Positions 35,318-43,059 of a DNA stretch of 45,592 nt are shown one piece after another. The notes beneath the pieces are model-generated. The model was not told the DNA's origin, searched no databases, and saw nothing but the letters and a program-made list of their open reading frames with translations. How positions within the stretch are numbered: the first letter of the stretch is position 1; each line of letters begins with the position of its first letter. The position numbers were made by a program, and so were the translations under genes. The DNA lies in contig CANMQH010000026.1 of assembly GCA_947499935.1 (NCBI GenBank), positions 1 to 45,592 on the forward strand. The letters are read 5' to 3'. This DNA comes from an uncultured Algibacter sp. GTDB taxonomy: Bacteria; Bacteroidota; Bacteroidia; Flavobacteriales; Flavobacteriaceae.

Positions 35318-36977
35318 AAATATAAAACATATCCTTATACTAGCAATTGCTTTGATAGCCATCAATATTATTGGTCATTTATTTTATGCAAGATTCGATT
35401 TAACAACCGATAAACGCTATACATTAAGCACCTCGGCTATAGATATTATAAAAGATATAGAGTCTCCTATTATTATCGATGTTTTTTTAGATGGTGATGA
35501 TTTTCCTTCAGAATTTAGACGCCTTAAAAGAGAAACAAAACAGTTACTCGAAGAGTTTTCTGCAAAAAACAATAATATTGTTTTCAATTTTATTAATCCT
35601 TTAGAAGATCAAGCAACACGAGAACAAAGCATTCAACAACTTACACAACGTGGTTTAACTCCCATGCAGTTAAGTGTTCAGGAAAACGGAAAATCCTCAC
35701 AAGCCATAATTTTTCCATGGGCTTTGGCTAGTTATAACCAACAAACAGTTAACATACCATTAATTAAAAATAAAATAGGTGTCTCGCAACAAGAATTGGT
35801 TACAAATTCTGTACAACATTTAGAATATGCTTTTGCTGATGGTTTTAGTAAACTTACTAAGCCTAAACGCAGAAAAATTGCCGTTTTAAAAGGCAATAAT
35901 CAATTAGAAGACAAATACATCGCTAACTTTTTAAAAACATTAGGGGCTTACTATTATATTGCTCCTTTTACATTAGATAGCGTACCAAGAAATCCTCAAA
36001 AGACACTTCGTGATATTTTAGAATATGATTTAATTATTTCTGCAAAACCTACAGAGCCCTTTACAGAAAAAGAAAAATTTGTATTGGACCAATATAGTAT
36101 GAATGGTGGTAAAAGCTTATGGCTATTAGATGCTGTAGCTATAGAAAAAGACAGTTTATACAATGCCACAGGTACAAATTATGCTATACAAAGAGACCTT
36201 AATTTAACAGATTTCTTTTTTAAATATGGTGTTCGTGTAAATCCAGTTATGGTAAGCACACTATATTCTGCCCCTATAACCTTAGCCATGGGTGAAGGTA
36301 GTGAGTCGCAATTTCAGCATTTAAAATGGCCGTATTCGCCTCTAGCAGCATCTAAGAGTAAACACCCCATTGTAAATAATTTAAATCTTGTAAAGTTTGA
36401 TTTTGCTAATCAAATAGATACTCTTAAAAATAACATAAAAAAAACCATACTCTTAGCGACTGGACCATTAGCAAAATTAGAAGGTACACCTCGTAAAGTA
36501 AGCCTAGAGTTGGTTACTAAAAGCCCAGACCCAGCTACATTTAATAAAGGCAAACAAAACTTAGCTGTTTTGTTAGAAGGTGAGTTTAATTCGGTATACG
36601 CAAACAGAATTAAGCCCTTTAAGCTTAATAAAGAAACAGATAAAAGTATACCAACTAAAATGATTGTTATTGCAGATGGCGATATTATAAAAAATGATGT
36701 GGTTAGAAATGTGCCTCAAGAATTAGGGTTTGATAGGTGGACAGGCAAAACCTATGGTAACAAAGAATTTTTACTCAATGCTGTTAATTATCTATTAGAT
36801 GATAATGGACTTATAAACATTCGCTCAAAAGAAATAGACGTAGCCTTTTTAAATCAGCAAGATATTGCAGAGGCAAAGACCAAGTGGCAGCTTATAAACA
36901 TCTTATTACCACTAGTATTATTGGCTATGTTTGGATTAGGCTTTAATGCCCTAAGAAAGAAAAAATATGCTTCTTAA
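35310..36977 (+). CDS. gldG: Gliding motility ABC transporter substrate-binding protein GldG
   Basis: 555 residues from a TTG start that overlaps the previous gene by 8 bases. An N-terminal transmembrane helix (about 7-25) is followed by YARFDLTTDKRYTLSTSAIDII, then a large periplasmic region with LEEFSAKNNNIVFNFINP and LIISAKPTEPFTEKEKFVLDQYSMNGGKSLWLLDA, and ends in a C-terminal transmembrane helix (LLPLVLLAMFGLGF) with a basic tail. Size and layout match GldG. Partner of GldF and GldA. dnaN follows after 167 bases. Confidence 0.95.
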   Translation: MSKNIKHILILAIALIAINIIGHLFYARFDLTTDKRYTLSTSAIDIIKDIESPIIIDVFLDGDDFPSEFRRLKRETKQLLEEFSAKNNNIVFNFINPLEDQATREQSIQQLTQRGLTPMQLSVQENGKSSQAIIFPWALASYNQQTVNIPLIKNKIGVSQQELVTNSVQHLEYAFADGFSKLTKPKRRKIAVLKGNNQLEDKYIANFLKTLGAYYYIAPFTLDSVPRNPQKTLRDILEYDLIISAKPTEPFTEKEKFVLDQYSMNGGKSLWLLDAVAIEKDSLYNATGTNYAIQRDLNLTDFFFKYGVRVNPVMVSTLYSAPITLAMGEGSESQFQHLKWPYSPLAASKSKHPIVNNLNLVKFDFANQIDTLKNNIKKTILLATGPLAKLEGTPRKVSLELVTKSPDPATFNKGKQNLAVLLEGEFNSVYANRIKPFKLNKETDKSIPTKMIVIADGDIIKNDVVRNVPQELGFDRWTGKTYGNKEFLLNAVNYLLDDNGLINIRSKEIDVAFLNQQDIAEAKTKWQLINILLPLVLLAMFGLGFNALRKKKYAS

Positions 36978-37016
36978 ATGTTAATAAGTTTGTTTCCAAT
37001 TTAAGTCTTTATCGAA

Positions 37017-37024
37017 TATATTTG
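37017..37024 (+). promoter_or_regulatory. -7 box upstream of dnaN
   Basis: TATATTTG, 121 bases before the dnaN ATG, with a TTTG 24 bases upstream, a slightly long spacer. Confidence 0.4.
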
Positions 37025-37144
37025 TAAGTAATATAATGACAATTTAAACTTAGTTATTTTGTTGTCACATTTATTTAATAATATTTTATCAATAAAATAT
37101 TAATTTAAATATGGCGCATAGCTTCATAAAATATAATCCAACGC

Positions 37145-38263
37145 ATGAAATTTATTGTATCTAGTACGTATTTATTAAAACAATTGCAGGTTTTAGGTGG
37201 TGTTATTAATAGTTCGAACACCTTACCTATTTTAGATAATTTCCTTTTTGAGTTAGATAACAATCACTTAACGGTTTCTGCTAGTGATTTAGAAACGACC
37301 ATGGCCTCTACTCTAGATGTTGAAAGTGATAGTAAAGGTAGTGTTGCCATCCCTGCACGTTTGTTATTAGATACTTTAAAAACATTTCCTGAGCAGCCCC
37401 TTACTTTTGTTGTTGAAGAAAATAATACAGTTGAAATTAGTTCTAACCATGGTAAATACGCTTTGGCTTATGCTGATGGTAATGAGTTTCCAAAGGCTGT
37501 AGAATTAGAAGACCCAAGTAAAACTGTAGTTACTGGCGATGTCTTAGCAACGGCTATTAGCAAAACTATTTTTGCTGCTGGAAACGATGATTTACGCCCT
37601 GTAATGAGTGGTGTGTTTTTTCAGTTTTCTACAGAAGGCTTAACATTTGTTGCTACAGACGCCCATAAACTAGTAAAATATACTCGAGAAGACATTAAAG
37701 CCAATCAGGTAGCTGAGTTTATTATGCCCAAAAAGCCTTTAAATCTTTTAAAAGGTATTTTAGCGGCTAGTGAAGACGATGTGACTATTGAATATAATGA
37801 AAGTAATGCTAAATTTACTTTTGAAAATTCTGTATTGATTTGTCGTTTAATTGATGGAAAATACCCTAATTACGAAGCCGTTATACCAAAAGAAAACCCG
37901 AATAAATTAATGATTGACAGAAACCAGTTTTTAAATTCTGTACGTCGTGTTAGTATTTTCTCTAACAAAACCACTCACCAAATACGTTTAAAAATTGCTG
38001 GTGCAGAATTAAATATTTCTGCCGAAGATATTGATTATAGTAATAAAGCTGAAGAACGCTTAACATGTGATTATCAAGGTGATGATATGCAAATTGGTTT
38101 TAACTCCCGTTTTTTAACTGAAATGTTAAACAACTTAAATGCCGATAATGTACAGTTAGAAATGAGTATGCCTAATAGAGCTGGTATTTTAACTCCTGCT
38201 GATGGTTTGGATGATGGAGAGCAAGTAACCATGCTTGTTATGCCAGTGATGCTTAATAGTTAA
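37145..38263 (+). CDS. dnaN: DNA polymerase III subunit beta (sliding clamp)
   Basis: 372 residues, the normal length, in three clamp folds. N-terminal MKFIVSSTYLLKQLQVLGGVIN, middle DLRPVMSGVFFQFSTEGLTFVATDAHKLVKY, C-terminal LTPADGLDDGEQVTMLVMPVML. It forms the ring dimer that tethers polymerases. It is not next to dnaA here, as is usual in Flavobacteria where it lies beside gld genes. It ends with a clear terminator at 38314-38343. The accessory cassette array begins about 500 bases downstream. Confidence 0.97.
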   Translation: MKFIVSSTYLLKQLQVLGGVINSSNTLPILDNFLFELDNNHLTVSASDLETTMASTLDVESDSKGSVAIPARLLLDTLKTFPEQPLTFVVEENNTVEISSNHGKYALAYADGNEFPKAVELEDPSKTVVTGDVLATAISKTIFAAGNDDLRPVMSGVFFQFSTEGLTFVATDAHKLVKYTREDIKANQVAEFIMPKKPLNLLKGILAASEDDVTIEYNESNAKFTFENSVLICRLIDGKYPNYEAVIPKENPNKLMIDRNQFLNSVRRVSIFSNKTTHQIRLKIAGAELNISAEDIDYSNKAEERLTCDYQGDDMQIGFNSRFLTEMLNNLNADNVQLEMSMPNRAGILTPADGLDDGEQVTMLVMPVMLNS

Positions 38264-38313
38264 TGAATTCTCGTTAAAACAGGAATATTTACAATAAAAC
38301 ATTCATTACAAAA

Positions 38314-38343
38314 GCAATAACCTTTATTGGGTTGTTGTTTTTT
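38314..38343 (+). terminator. Intrinsic terminator of dnaN
   Basis: GCAATAACC (38314-38322) pairs with GGTTGTTGT (38330-38338) using two G.U pairs, followed by six T (38338-38343). Confidence 0.75.
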
Positions 38344-38376
38344 GTATTTAAAAAACCTTTTACCGAAAATAATACT

Positions 38377-38540
38377 AATACCATTTCTGCATTGAAATGA
38401 CCATAATAAAACGCCCTTTTTTCCTTTCTACTTCAACATAAAAAGAAACCGTAACTAAGGTTATGCTTTGTTTTCTATTTCGTATAAAGAAAAAAATCAT
38501 CATTCCATTTTACAGTAATTTCAATGCAGAAATGGCATAA
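38377..38540. repeat. Inverted-repeat element (MITE-like) between dnaN and the cassette array
   Basis: CCATTTCTGCATTGAAA (38381-38397) is exactly complementary to TTTCAATGCAGAAATGG (38520-38536). About 120 bases lie between, with no ORF. No clear target-site duplication is seen. Confidence 0.5.
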
Positions 38541-38621
38541 ATAAAAATTATAGAACCAAATTACTTACTGTATGTAATGAAGTTTTTAAATTGTAATTTG
38601 TTTTATTTATTGAGCATTTTG

Positions 38622-38655
38622 TATATCAAAATGTAAATATATTTATTTTGATATA
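38622..38655. repeat. AT-rich hairpin upstream of the first cassette
   Basis: TATATCAAAAT (38622-38632) and ATTTTGATATA (38645-38655) pair perfectly around a 12-base loop. Nothing else is recognised in 38656-38760. This stretch would be the place to look for an attI-like site. Confidence 0.45.
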
Positions 38656-38773
38656 TAGAATGATGATAATTACAAAAGGCTCCTAAGATTATATAAATAA
38701 AGGGATAAGACATAATTATAACATTTTTTATATATTAGCATTAATTGCACATATATATGTGTTGGCAACAATT

Positions 38774-39355
38774 ATGAAAAAACCTCTAATAAAGTCGATT
38801 TCAGAGTACATTGAATTGAATTCGGAAGAGCTAAATCTAATTGAAAGTTTTTGGACAGAAAAAACGCTGGAAAAGGGAGAATACTTGTTAAGAAATGGAG
38901 AAATTTGCAGAACTGACAATTTTGTAGTTAGTGGAACTTTAAAAGCTTTTTACATAAATTCTAAAACAGGCAAAGAAGAAATACTCTATTTTGCAATTGA
39001 AAATTGGTGGGCAACAGATATTGATAGCTTTCAGAAAAAAAAATCTTCAATTTATAACATTCAAGCAATTGAGCAAACCGAATTATTACAAATTCGTTAC
39101 GATTCTTTTCAAGAAATGTTAAAAAAAATCCCTAAGCTTGAACGCTTTTTCAGAATCATCCTTGAAAAGTATTTAGGAAGTTTACAAAAAAGAATAATAG
39201 AAGATAATGTACTAGATGCAGAACAACGATATGCGAATTTTACAGAAAATTATCCTAAAATAACTGATAAAGTACCACAATACTTAATCGCTTCATATTT
39301 AGGCATTACTGCTGAGTTTTTAAGTAGAATTCGTAAAAAACATAAGTCATCTTAA
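38774..39355 (+). CDS. Crp/Fnr-family transcriptional regulator (cassette A, gene 1)
   Basis: 193 residues from the ATG at 38774. An upstream GTG in frame would place translation across the cassette boundary and is unlikely. An N-terminal cNMP-binding beta-roll (about 5-120, LEKGEYLLRNGEICRTDNFVVSGTLKAFYI) is followed by a helix and a C-terminal winged helix (VPQYLIASYLGITAEFLSRIRK). The beta-roll lacks the usual phosphate-binding RSA motif, so cAMP binding is doubtful. Similar small regulators in Bacteroidota commonly sit beside the enzyme gene they control; here a flavodoxin-fold reductase follows after 63 bases. ATG comes 13 bases after the cassette GTT. Confidence 0.87.
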   Translation: MKKPLIKSISEYIELNSEELNLIESFWTEKTLEKGEYLLRNGEICRTDNFVVSGTLKAFYINSKTGKEEILYFAIENWWATDIDSFQKKKSSIYNIQAIEQTELLQIRYDSFQEMLKKIPKLERFFRIILEKYLGSLQKRIIEDNVLDAEQRYANFTENYPKITDKVPQYLIASYLGITAEFLSRIRKKHKSS

Positions 39356-39418
39356 ACTAGGTCAATATTTATCTTTATTACGATAACGAACTTTGTATCA
39401 CCATTCAAAATTAAAAAA

Positions 39419-40042
39419 ATGAACAAAGTACTTATCATTAATTCAAGTGTACGAAATGAAAAATCGCACAGTCGAGAATTAACAAAACTATTTCTAAAAA
39501 ACTGGAAAAAGAAAAATCCAAAAGACACATTTTCTTTTCGAGAAGTCGGACTAGAAGAAATTCCTTCCATAAATGAAAAATGGATTTCAAGTGCGTTTGT
39601 TAACCCCAAAGACAGGACAAAAGAAAATCAATCTGGCGTTGAATTTAGCGACATACTAATTAAAGAATTTAAAGAGCATAATATATATGTTATCGCAACA
39701 CCAATGTACAATTGGTCAATTCCTAGTGGTTTAAAATCATATATTGACCAACTTATGCGCATAAATGAAACGTGGAAATTTCGTTCAGGAAAGCCAGATG
39801 GAGATTATGTAGGTCTTTTAAAAAATAAAAAAATGTTCATTCTATCAAGTCGAGGAGACACAGGTTATGGAGAAAATGAAAAAAATGAACATATGAACTT
39901 TCAAACAACTTACCTTAAATTTGTGTTCGGAATAATGGGGATAAAAGATGTCACTACAATTTCACTAGACAATGAGGAATTTGGAGGAGAAATATTTGAG
40001 AACTCAAAAAGAAAAATTCATCAAGAAATTCAACGAATATAA
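39419..40042 (+). CDS. NAD(P)H-dependent oxidoreductase, flavodoxin-2 fold (azoreductase-like; cassette A, gene 2)
   Basis: 207 residues. N-terminal MNKVLIINSSVRNEKSHSRELTKLF is the FMN-phosphate loop of AzoR/flavodoxin-2 proteins, and ATPMYNWSIPSGLKSYIDQLMRINETWKF is the family's conserved substrate/FMN segment. Also present: LSSRGDTGYG and FGIMGIKDV. It should reduce quinones or azo compounds with NAD(P)H through FMN. The stop lies 4 bases before the terminal ACT of the cassette. Likely repressed or activated by the Crp-like protein of the same cassette. Confidence 0.9.
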   Translation: MNKVLIINSSVRNEKSHSRELTKLFLKNWKKKNPKDTFSFREVGLEEIPSINEKWISSAFVNPKDRTKENQSGVEFSDILIKEFKEHNIYVIATPMYNWSIPSGLKSYIDQLMRINETWKFRSGKPDGDYVGLLKNKKMFILSSRGDTGYGENEKNEHMNFQTTYLKFVFGIMGIKDVTTISLDNEEFGGEIFENSKRKIHQEIQRI

Positions 40043-40046
40043 AAAA

Positions 40047-40236
40047 ACTGTTGCCAACAATGTATATAAAAAATAGGGCAATAATTGCTTAATCAAAGGA
40101 TCGTGCTTATTTACAAAGTCCACCATATCTTAATTTGTATTTTAGTAGAAATTAAAAAATAAAATATGGCTAAGTGTAAAATCGAAAGTAATTACTTATC
40201 AATCGCCCTACTTTTCATATACTAATCGTTAGGCAC
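40047..40236 (+). repeat. attC-like recombination site 1 (end of cassette A)
   Basis: R'' box ACTGTTGCCAAC (40047-40058), spacer AAT, arm GTATATAAAAAATAGGGC (40062-40079), long variable palindrome, arm GCCCTACTTTTCATATAC (40205-40222), spacer TAATC, then GTTAGGCAC of cassette B at 40228. The arms pair over 18 positions with A/C mismatches only at arm positions 7 and 12; these become T.G pairs on the bottom strand. Confidence 0.8.
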
Positions 40237-40253
40237 AATACGAGAAAAACATT

Positions 40254-41195
40254 ATGGATAGAATTTTACTTTCAACATATATTCTCAAAATAAGAGATAG
40301 ACAAAAAAATGACCAAATCTTAAGTCGTTTTAACGGAGAAGATGATTTTTTGAGAATAATGGAGAATTATCTTAATTCTATTTTTGAAACAATTTTGGCT
40401 ACTGCTGACACTCGTGAGACTACTGCAATTCACTTGACTTTAGATGCACCACCAAATGTGAATATTGAGAATCGTAGTATTCACGGATTTTTCTCAACTG
40501 GAATAAGTGGAGAACAATATGACATCAAAGATGTTGAATCAAGAGAAACAATTGTAGAAGTGCAAAGGAATCACGCAGCATTCCGGAATATCTTTTTCTA
40601 TCTCAAAATCCCAACAGAAAGAGATAACGGAGCTTTGATTTTACAAAGAAAAGCGAAATTTGGAATAAAAACTATTTTAAAGAAAACCCTAAATCGATAC
40701 GTTAAAGCCCAAGGTTATCAGAACTATACTGTTTATGTGAACAATGTTGTTCACGGTCGAGTTTATAGAACGATGATAACACACGGAAATCTTAAAAAGG
40801 TAGATTTCATTAAGAGAAGATTACCAAGTTCAATTGAAGCTTATTACAACAATGATATGCGTGAAGACCAAATACCTGGAACTTTAAAAACTTCAATGTT
40901 ATCACCAACGAGTTTACCTCAAAATTATAAAAACTTTGTAAATGATTTATTTACAAATCCAGATAGAGAAAGAATTGAAATAGATGGTATCGATGAAGAT
41001 TTTGACGAAGTGGAATTTGAACTTGAACTAAACGGCAAACGGAAAACATTTTATGTCAAACATAAAAACCGCATTCAGCCAGATATTGATGTAACTGCTG
41101 ATGTTGAATTAAGTGAACAAGGTCAACCAACAACGGAATCTTTAATTAGAATAAGTGAGGAGCTAATTGTTGATATAATTCAATTGAGAATGTAA
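40254..41195 (+). CDS. Unknown soluble protein (cassette B, gene 1), possible defence component
   Basis: 313 residues with no signal peptide or membrane segment. I recognise no family. The N-terminal half is mixed alpha-beta (LNSIFETILATADTRETTAIHLTLDAP, IHGFFSTGISGEQYDI), followed by a basic middle (KTILKKTLNRYVKAQGYQNYTVYVNN) and an acidic C-terminal beta region (ERIEIDGIDEDFDEVEFELELNGKRKTFYVKH). The next gene, a four-helix membrane protein, starts two bases after the stop, so the pair is cotranslated. A soluble sensor with a small membrane partner in a mobile cassette is a common layout for abortive-infection systems, but that is inference from layout alone. Confidence 0.85.
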   Translation: MDRILLSTYILKIRDRQKNDQILSRFNGEDDFLRIMENYLNSIFETILATADTRETTAIHLTLDAPPNVNIENRSIHGFFSTGISGEQYDIKDVESRETIVEVQRNHAAFRNIFFYLKIPTERDNGALILQRKAKFGIKTILKKTLNRYVKAQGYQNYTVYVNNVVHGRVYRTMITHGNLKKVDFIKRRLPSSIEAYYNNDMREDQIPGTLKTSMLSPTSLPQNYKNFVNDLFTNPDRERIEIDGIDEDFDEVEFELELNGKRKTFYVKHKNRIQPDIDVTADVELSEQGQPTTESLIRISEELIVDIIQLRM

Positions 41196-41197
41196 CG

Positions 41198-41722
41198 ATG
41201 CTAGATAGAATTAACATACTAAAAATCATAAAAGACCATTTAGGTACTATGAGAAGTCTAAACCAAAGTTCTAACAGAATTTATTGGAAAGATTTTTTAC
41301 TGTTTTTTATTTTTCCAGTCATAGTGTCAACATTGCTAGTTTGGAAAGGTTATTCATTTAAAGAACAACTTGGCAATTTAATCGCAGCAATTTCAATATT
41401 TGGTGGTTTTCTATTTAACCTTTTGGCTATTATTTACAGTCAAATGGAAAATATAAAGAAAGATGCAGAGACAGAAGATGATAAAGTTAAAAAGAGATTT
41501 ATTAATGAAATTCATATAAATATTTCATTTTGTATAGTTCTATCTATTTGTATTGTTTTGACATTACTTTTAACCACAATCGATATTCCCGAATTTGAAT
41601 ATTTGGAGATATTGAATAAAACAATAAACGGACTGAATTATTTTCTTATGATATTGTTTCTATTGACTTTGACAATGATTTTAAATAGGGTTTATATACT
41701 TCTAAAAAAAGGAGTAGCGTGA
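41198..41722 (+). CDS. Four-helix membrane protein (cassette B, gene 2)
   Basis: 174 residues with hydrophobic helices at about 30-46 (LLFFIFPVIVSTLLVW), 55-80 (LGNLIAAISIFGGFLFNLLAII), 108-126 (ISFCIVLSICIVLTLLL) and 146-170 (LNYFLMILFLLTLTMILNRVYILL). A charged cytoplasmic loop lies between the second and third (YSQMENIKKDAETEDDKVKKRF). No enzymatic domain. Layout resembles small membrane effectors such as those of Pycsar or Kiwa-like systems, but no family motif is seen. Stop codon 4 bases before the terminal ACT. Confidence 0.85.
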   Translation: MLDRINILKIIKDHLGTMRSLNQSSNRIYWKDFLLFFIFPVIVSTLLVWKGYSFKEQLGNLIAAISIFGGFLFNLLAIIYSQMENIKKDAETEDDKVKKRFINEIHINISFCIVLSICIVLTLLLTTIDIPEFEYLEILNKTINGLNYFLMILFLLTLTMILNRVYILLKKGVA

Positions 41723-41726
41723 AAGT

Positions 41727-41934
41727 ACTGTGCCTAACAATGTATAAAAAAAATAGGGCAAAAAGTGCTTATTCGAAAGGTCTGTGCGTATTTGCCAAGT
41801 CGCCAAATTTTTAAAATTGGTATAATTAAAAGAAGAAAAGATAATTAACAAAATTTAAAAATTCGGCTTTAGCTTAATCCGAAAAGTATCGTTTACAACT
41901 GCCCTACTTTTCTTATACTAGACCGTTGTGCATA
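41727..41934 (+). repeat. attC-like recombination site 2 (end of cassette B)
   Basis: R'' ACTGTGCCTAAC (41727-41738), spacer AAT, arm GTATAAAAAAAATAGGGC (41742-41759), variable region with a second inner inverted repeat (GCCAAATTTTTAAA against TTTAAAAATTCGGC), arm GCCCTACTTTTCTTATAC (41901-41918), spacer TAGACC, GTTGTGCAT of cassette C at 41925. Mismatched positions 7 and 12 of the arms are the same as in site 1. No ORF. Confidence 0.8.
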
Positions 41935-41956
41935 ATTCAAGAAAACACTAACTAAT

Positions 41957-42415
41957 TTGGGAATTTTAGACAAAATTTTTAAGCGAAATAATAAATCTTC
42001 TGAGGGTTATAATAATATTACTTCACTAGATTTTAAAGACGCGGATTCTATACTGGGTATTGTAGTTCAATTGAATAAAGACATTTGGAGTGACACAAGT
42101 AAATGGGAAAAGAATAATCTAAAAATGATACAATATCTGACAAGACTACTCTTAAATTATCCAGACGACACTAGAGCTCTAACTAATCTTGGAGCAGCAC
42201 TATCTGATAGTGGAAAACACAAAGAAGCTCTGTATGAGTTATTAAAAGCTGAAAAATTGAAATCAAATGACGCAAATCTTTATCGCAACATCGGAATTGC
42301 AAAAATGAACGTCAATGAGGAGAGACAAAATGCAAAAGAATATTTTAAAAAAGCTGACACATTGAAATCTGATAATTTGACATTTGAAGCTTATTTTGAC
42401 CCTCAAGGACATTAA
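41957..42415 (+). CDS. Small TPR-repeat protein (cassette C)
   Basis: 152 residues from a TTG start, 32 bases after the cassette GTT; no ATG is available in frame. Cytoplasmic, with N-terminal GILDKIFKRNNKSS and two or three TPR-like helical pairs (about 55-140: YLTRLLLNYPDDTRALTNLG, SDSGKHKEALYELLKAEKL, NLYRNIGIAKMNVNEERQNA). Function unknown; a protein-binding adaptor is likely. Stop codon 3 bases before the terminal ACT. Confidence 0.82.
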   Translation: MGILDKIFKRNNKSSEGYNNITSLDFKDADSILGIVVQLNKDIWSDTSKWEKNNLKMIQYLTRLLLNYPDDTRALTNLGAALSDSGKHKEALYELLKAEKLKSNDANLYRNIGIAKMNVNEERQNAKEYFKKADTLKSDNLTFEAYFDPQGH

Positions 42416-42418
42416 AAA

Positions 42419-42613
42419 ACTATGCACAACAATACCTATAATTAATGCGGGAGTAAGTGCGAGCCGAAATGTTGGCTGATTTGCATTGTCGCAAAAGCTT
42501 TTTCCCTATTTTTATCCTAACAAACTAAAAAACAGCTCAAAGCTTTTACTTGTGCTGGCTTGAAATTCGCTGAATTTCTACGCCGCACTAATCATAGCCG
42601 AGACGTTATCTCT
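42419..42613 (+). repeat. attC-like recombination site 3 (end of cassette C)
   Basis: R'' ACTATGCACAAC (42419-42430), spacer, arm CTATAATTAATGCGG (42436-42450), variable region, arm CCGCACTAATCATAG (42583-42597), spacer CCGAGAC, GTTATCTCT of cassette D at 42605. The 15-position arms have A/C mismatches only at positions 5 and 10, again 5 apart. Confidence 0.8.
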
Positions 42614-42908
42614 AATTCCTCCCAGAATATTACGCAAAAAAAAAGTTGACTAAAAAACGGATTCTAAAACCAATCGTTACGCCGACTTTTAGCCTGATTC
42701 GTAAGCGGATTTTAATACTCAAACGCTAAACGGATTAAAAAACTGACCAAAACTTTGCGCAGCGGATTTTTATAAGCGAAACCAGACAATATTACGCATT
42801 AAATTACCGCCCAAAAACTAAATATTAAGGTTGGCTGTTTATCGAATTGGTTTTACGAAAAATTACGGCGAAATGTGTTTACTCTTATGTGTCGCAACTA
42901 GAGATAAC
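42606..42908 (+). other. Cassette D: cassette without a recognisable gene
   Basis: It is bounded by GTTATCTCTAATT and ACTAGAGATAAC, which are exact cassette ends for N6 ATCTCT. About 290 bases between carry stops in all six frames as far as I can read and no ATG-started frame above about 30 codons. The motif CGGATT recurs four times (near 42659, 42714, 42734 and 42766) at roughly 20-55 base spacing, in an AT-rich background with ACG/GCG-rich words. It could be a decayed gene, a small RNA, or a structural cassette. Confidence 0.65.
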
Positions 42909-43031
42909 AAAATGTATAGTTCATTGCTGGCTGATTTTCCTATCGGAAAATCATAACGGCTGAACAATGGCTCGGTTTTTTTAATTAACTTAGTAATTCC
43001 AGCAACGAACCATACATGAGACGTTGTAGGT
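42897..43031 (+). repeat. attC-like recombination site 4 (end of cassette D)
   Basis: R'' ACTAGAGATAAC (42897-42908), spacer AAA, arm ATGTATAGTTCATTGCTGG (42912-42930), inner hairpin GATTTTCC/GGAAAATC (42934-42952), arm CCAGCAACGAACCATACAT (42999-43017), spacer GAGAC, GTTGTAGGT of cassette E at 43023. The 19-position arms have only two mismatches, at positions 7 and 12, both A/C on the top strand. Confidence 0.82.
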
Positions 43032-43059
43032 AATTATCTAAAACCACTCTGAAAAATTA

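Noticed and set aside
38377-38540. Inverted-repeat element as a sixth cassette recombination site
   Set aside because: It has no GTT-N6-AAT or ACT-N6'-AAC boxes and no A/C asymmetry; its arms pair perfectly.
38759-38773. GTG start of the Crp-like regulator at 38759
   Set aside because: It would span the cassette boundary GTT at 38761; the ATG at 38774 gives a normal N-terminus and matches the start context of cassette F.
40254-41722. Assignment of cassette B to Kiwa (KwaA/KwaB)
   Set aside because: A membrane protein and a soluble protein of similar sizes are present, but in reverse order and with no sequence feature of KwaB that I can identify.
42659-42748. Short plus-strand frame in cassette D (about 27 codons, KKRILKPIVTPTFSLIRKRI)
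   Set aside because: No start codon, no ribosome-binding context and immediate stops around it; probably chance in the CGGATT-containing repeats.
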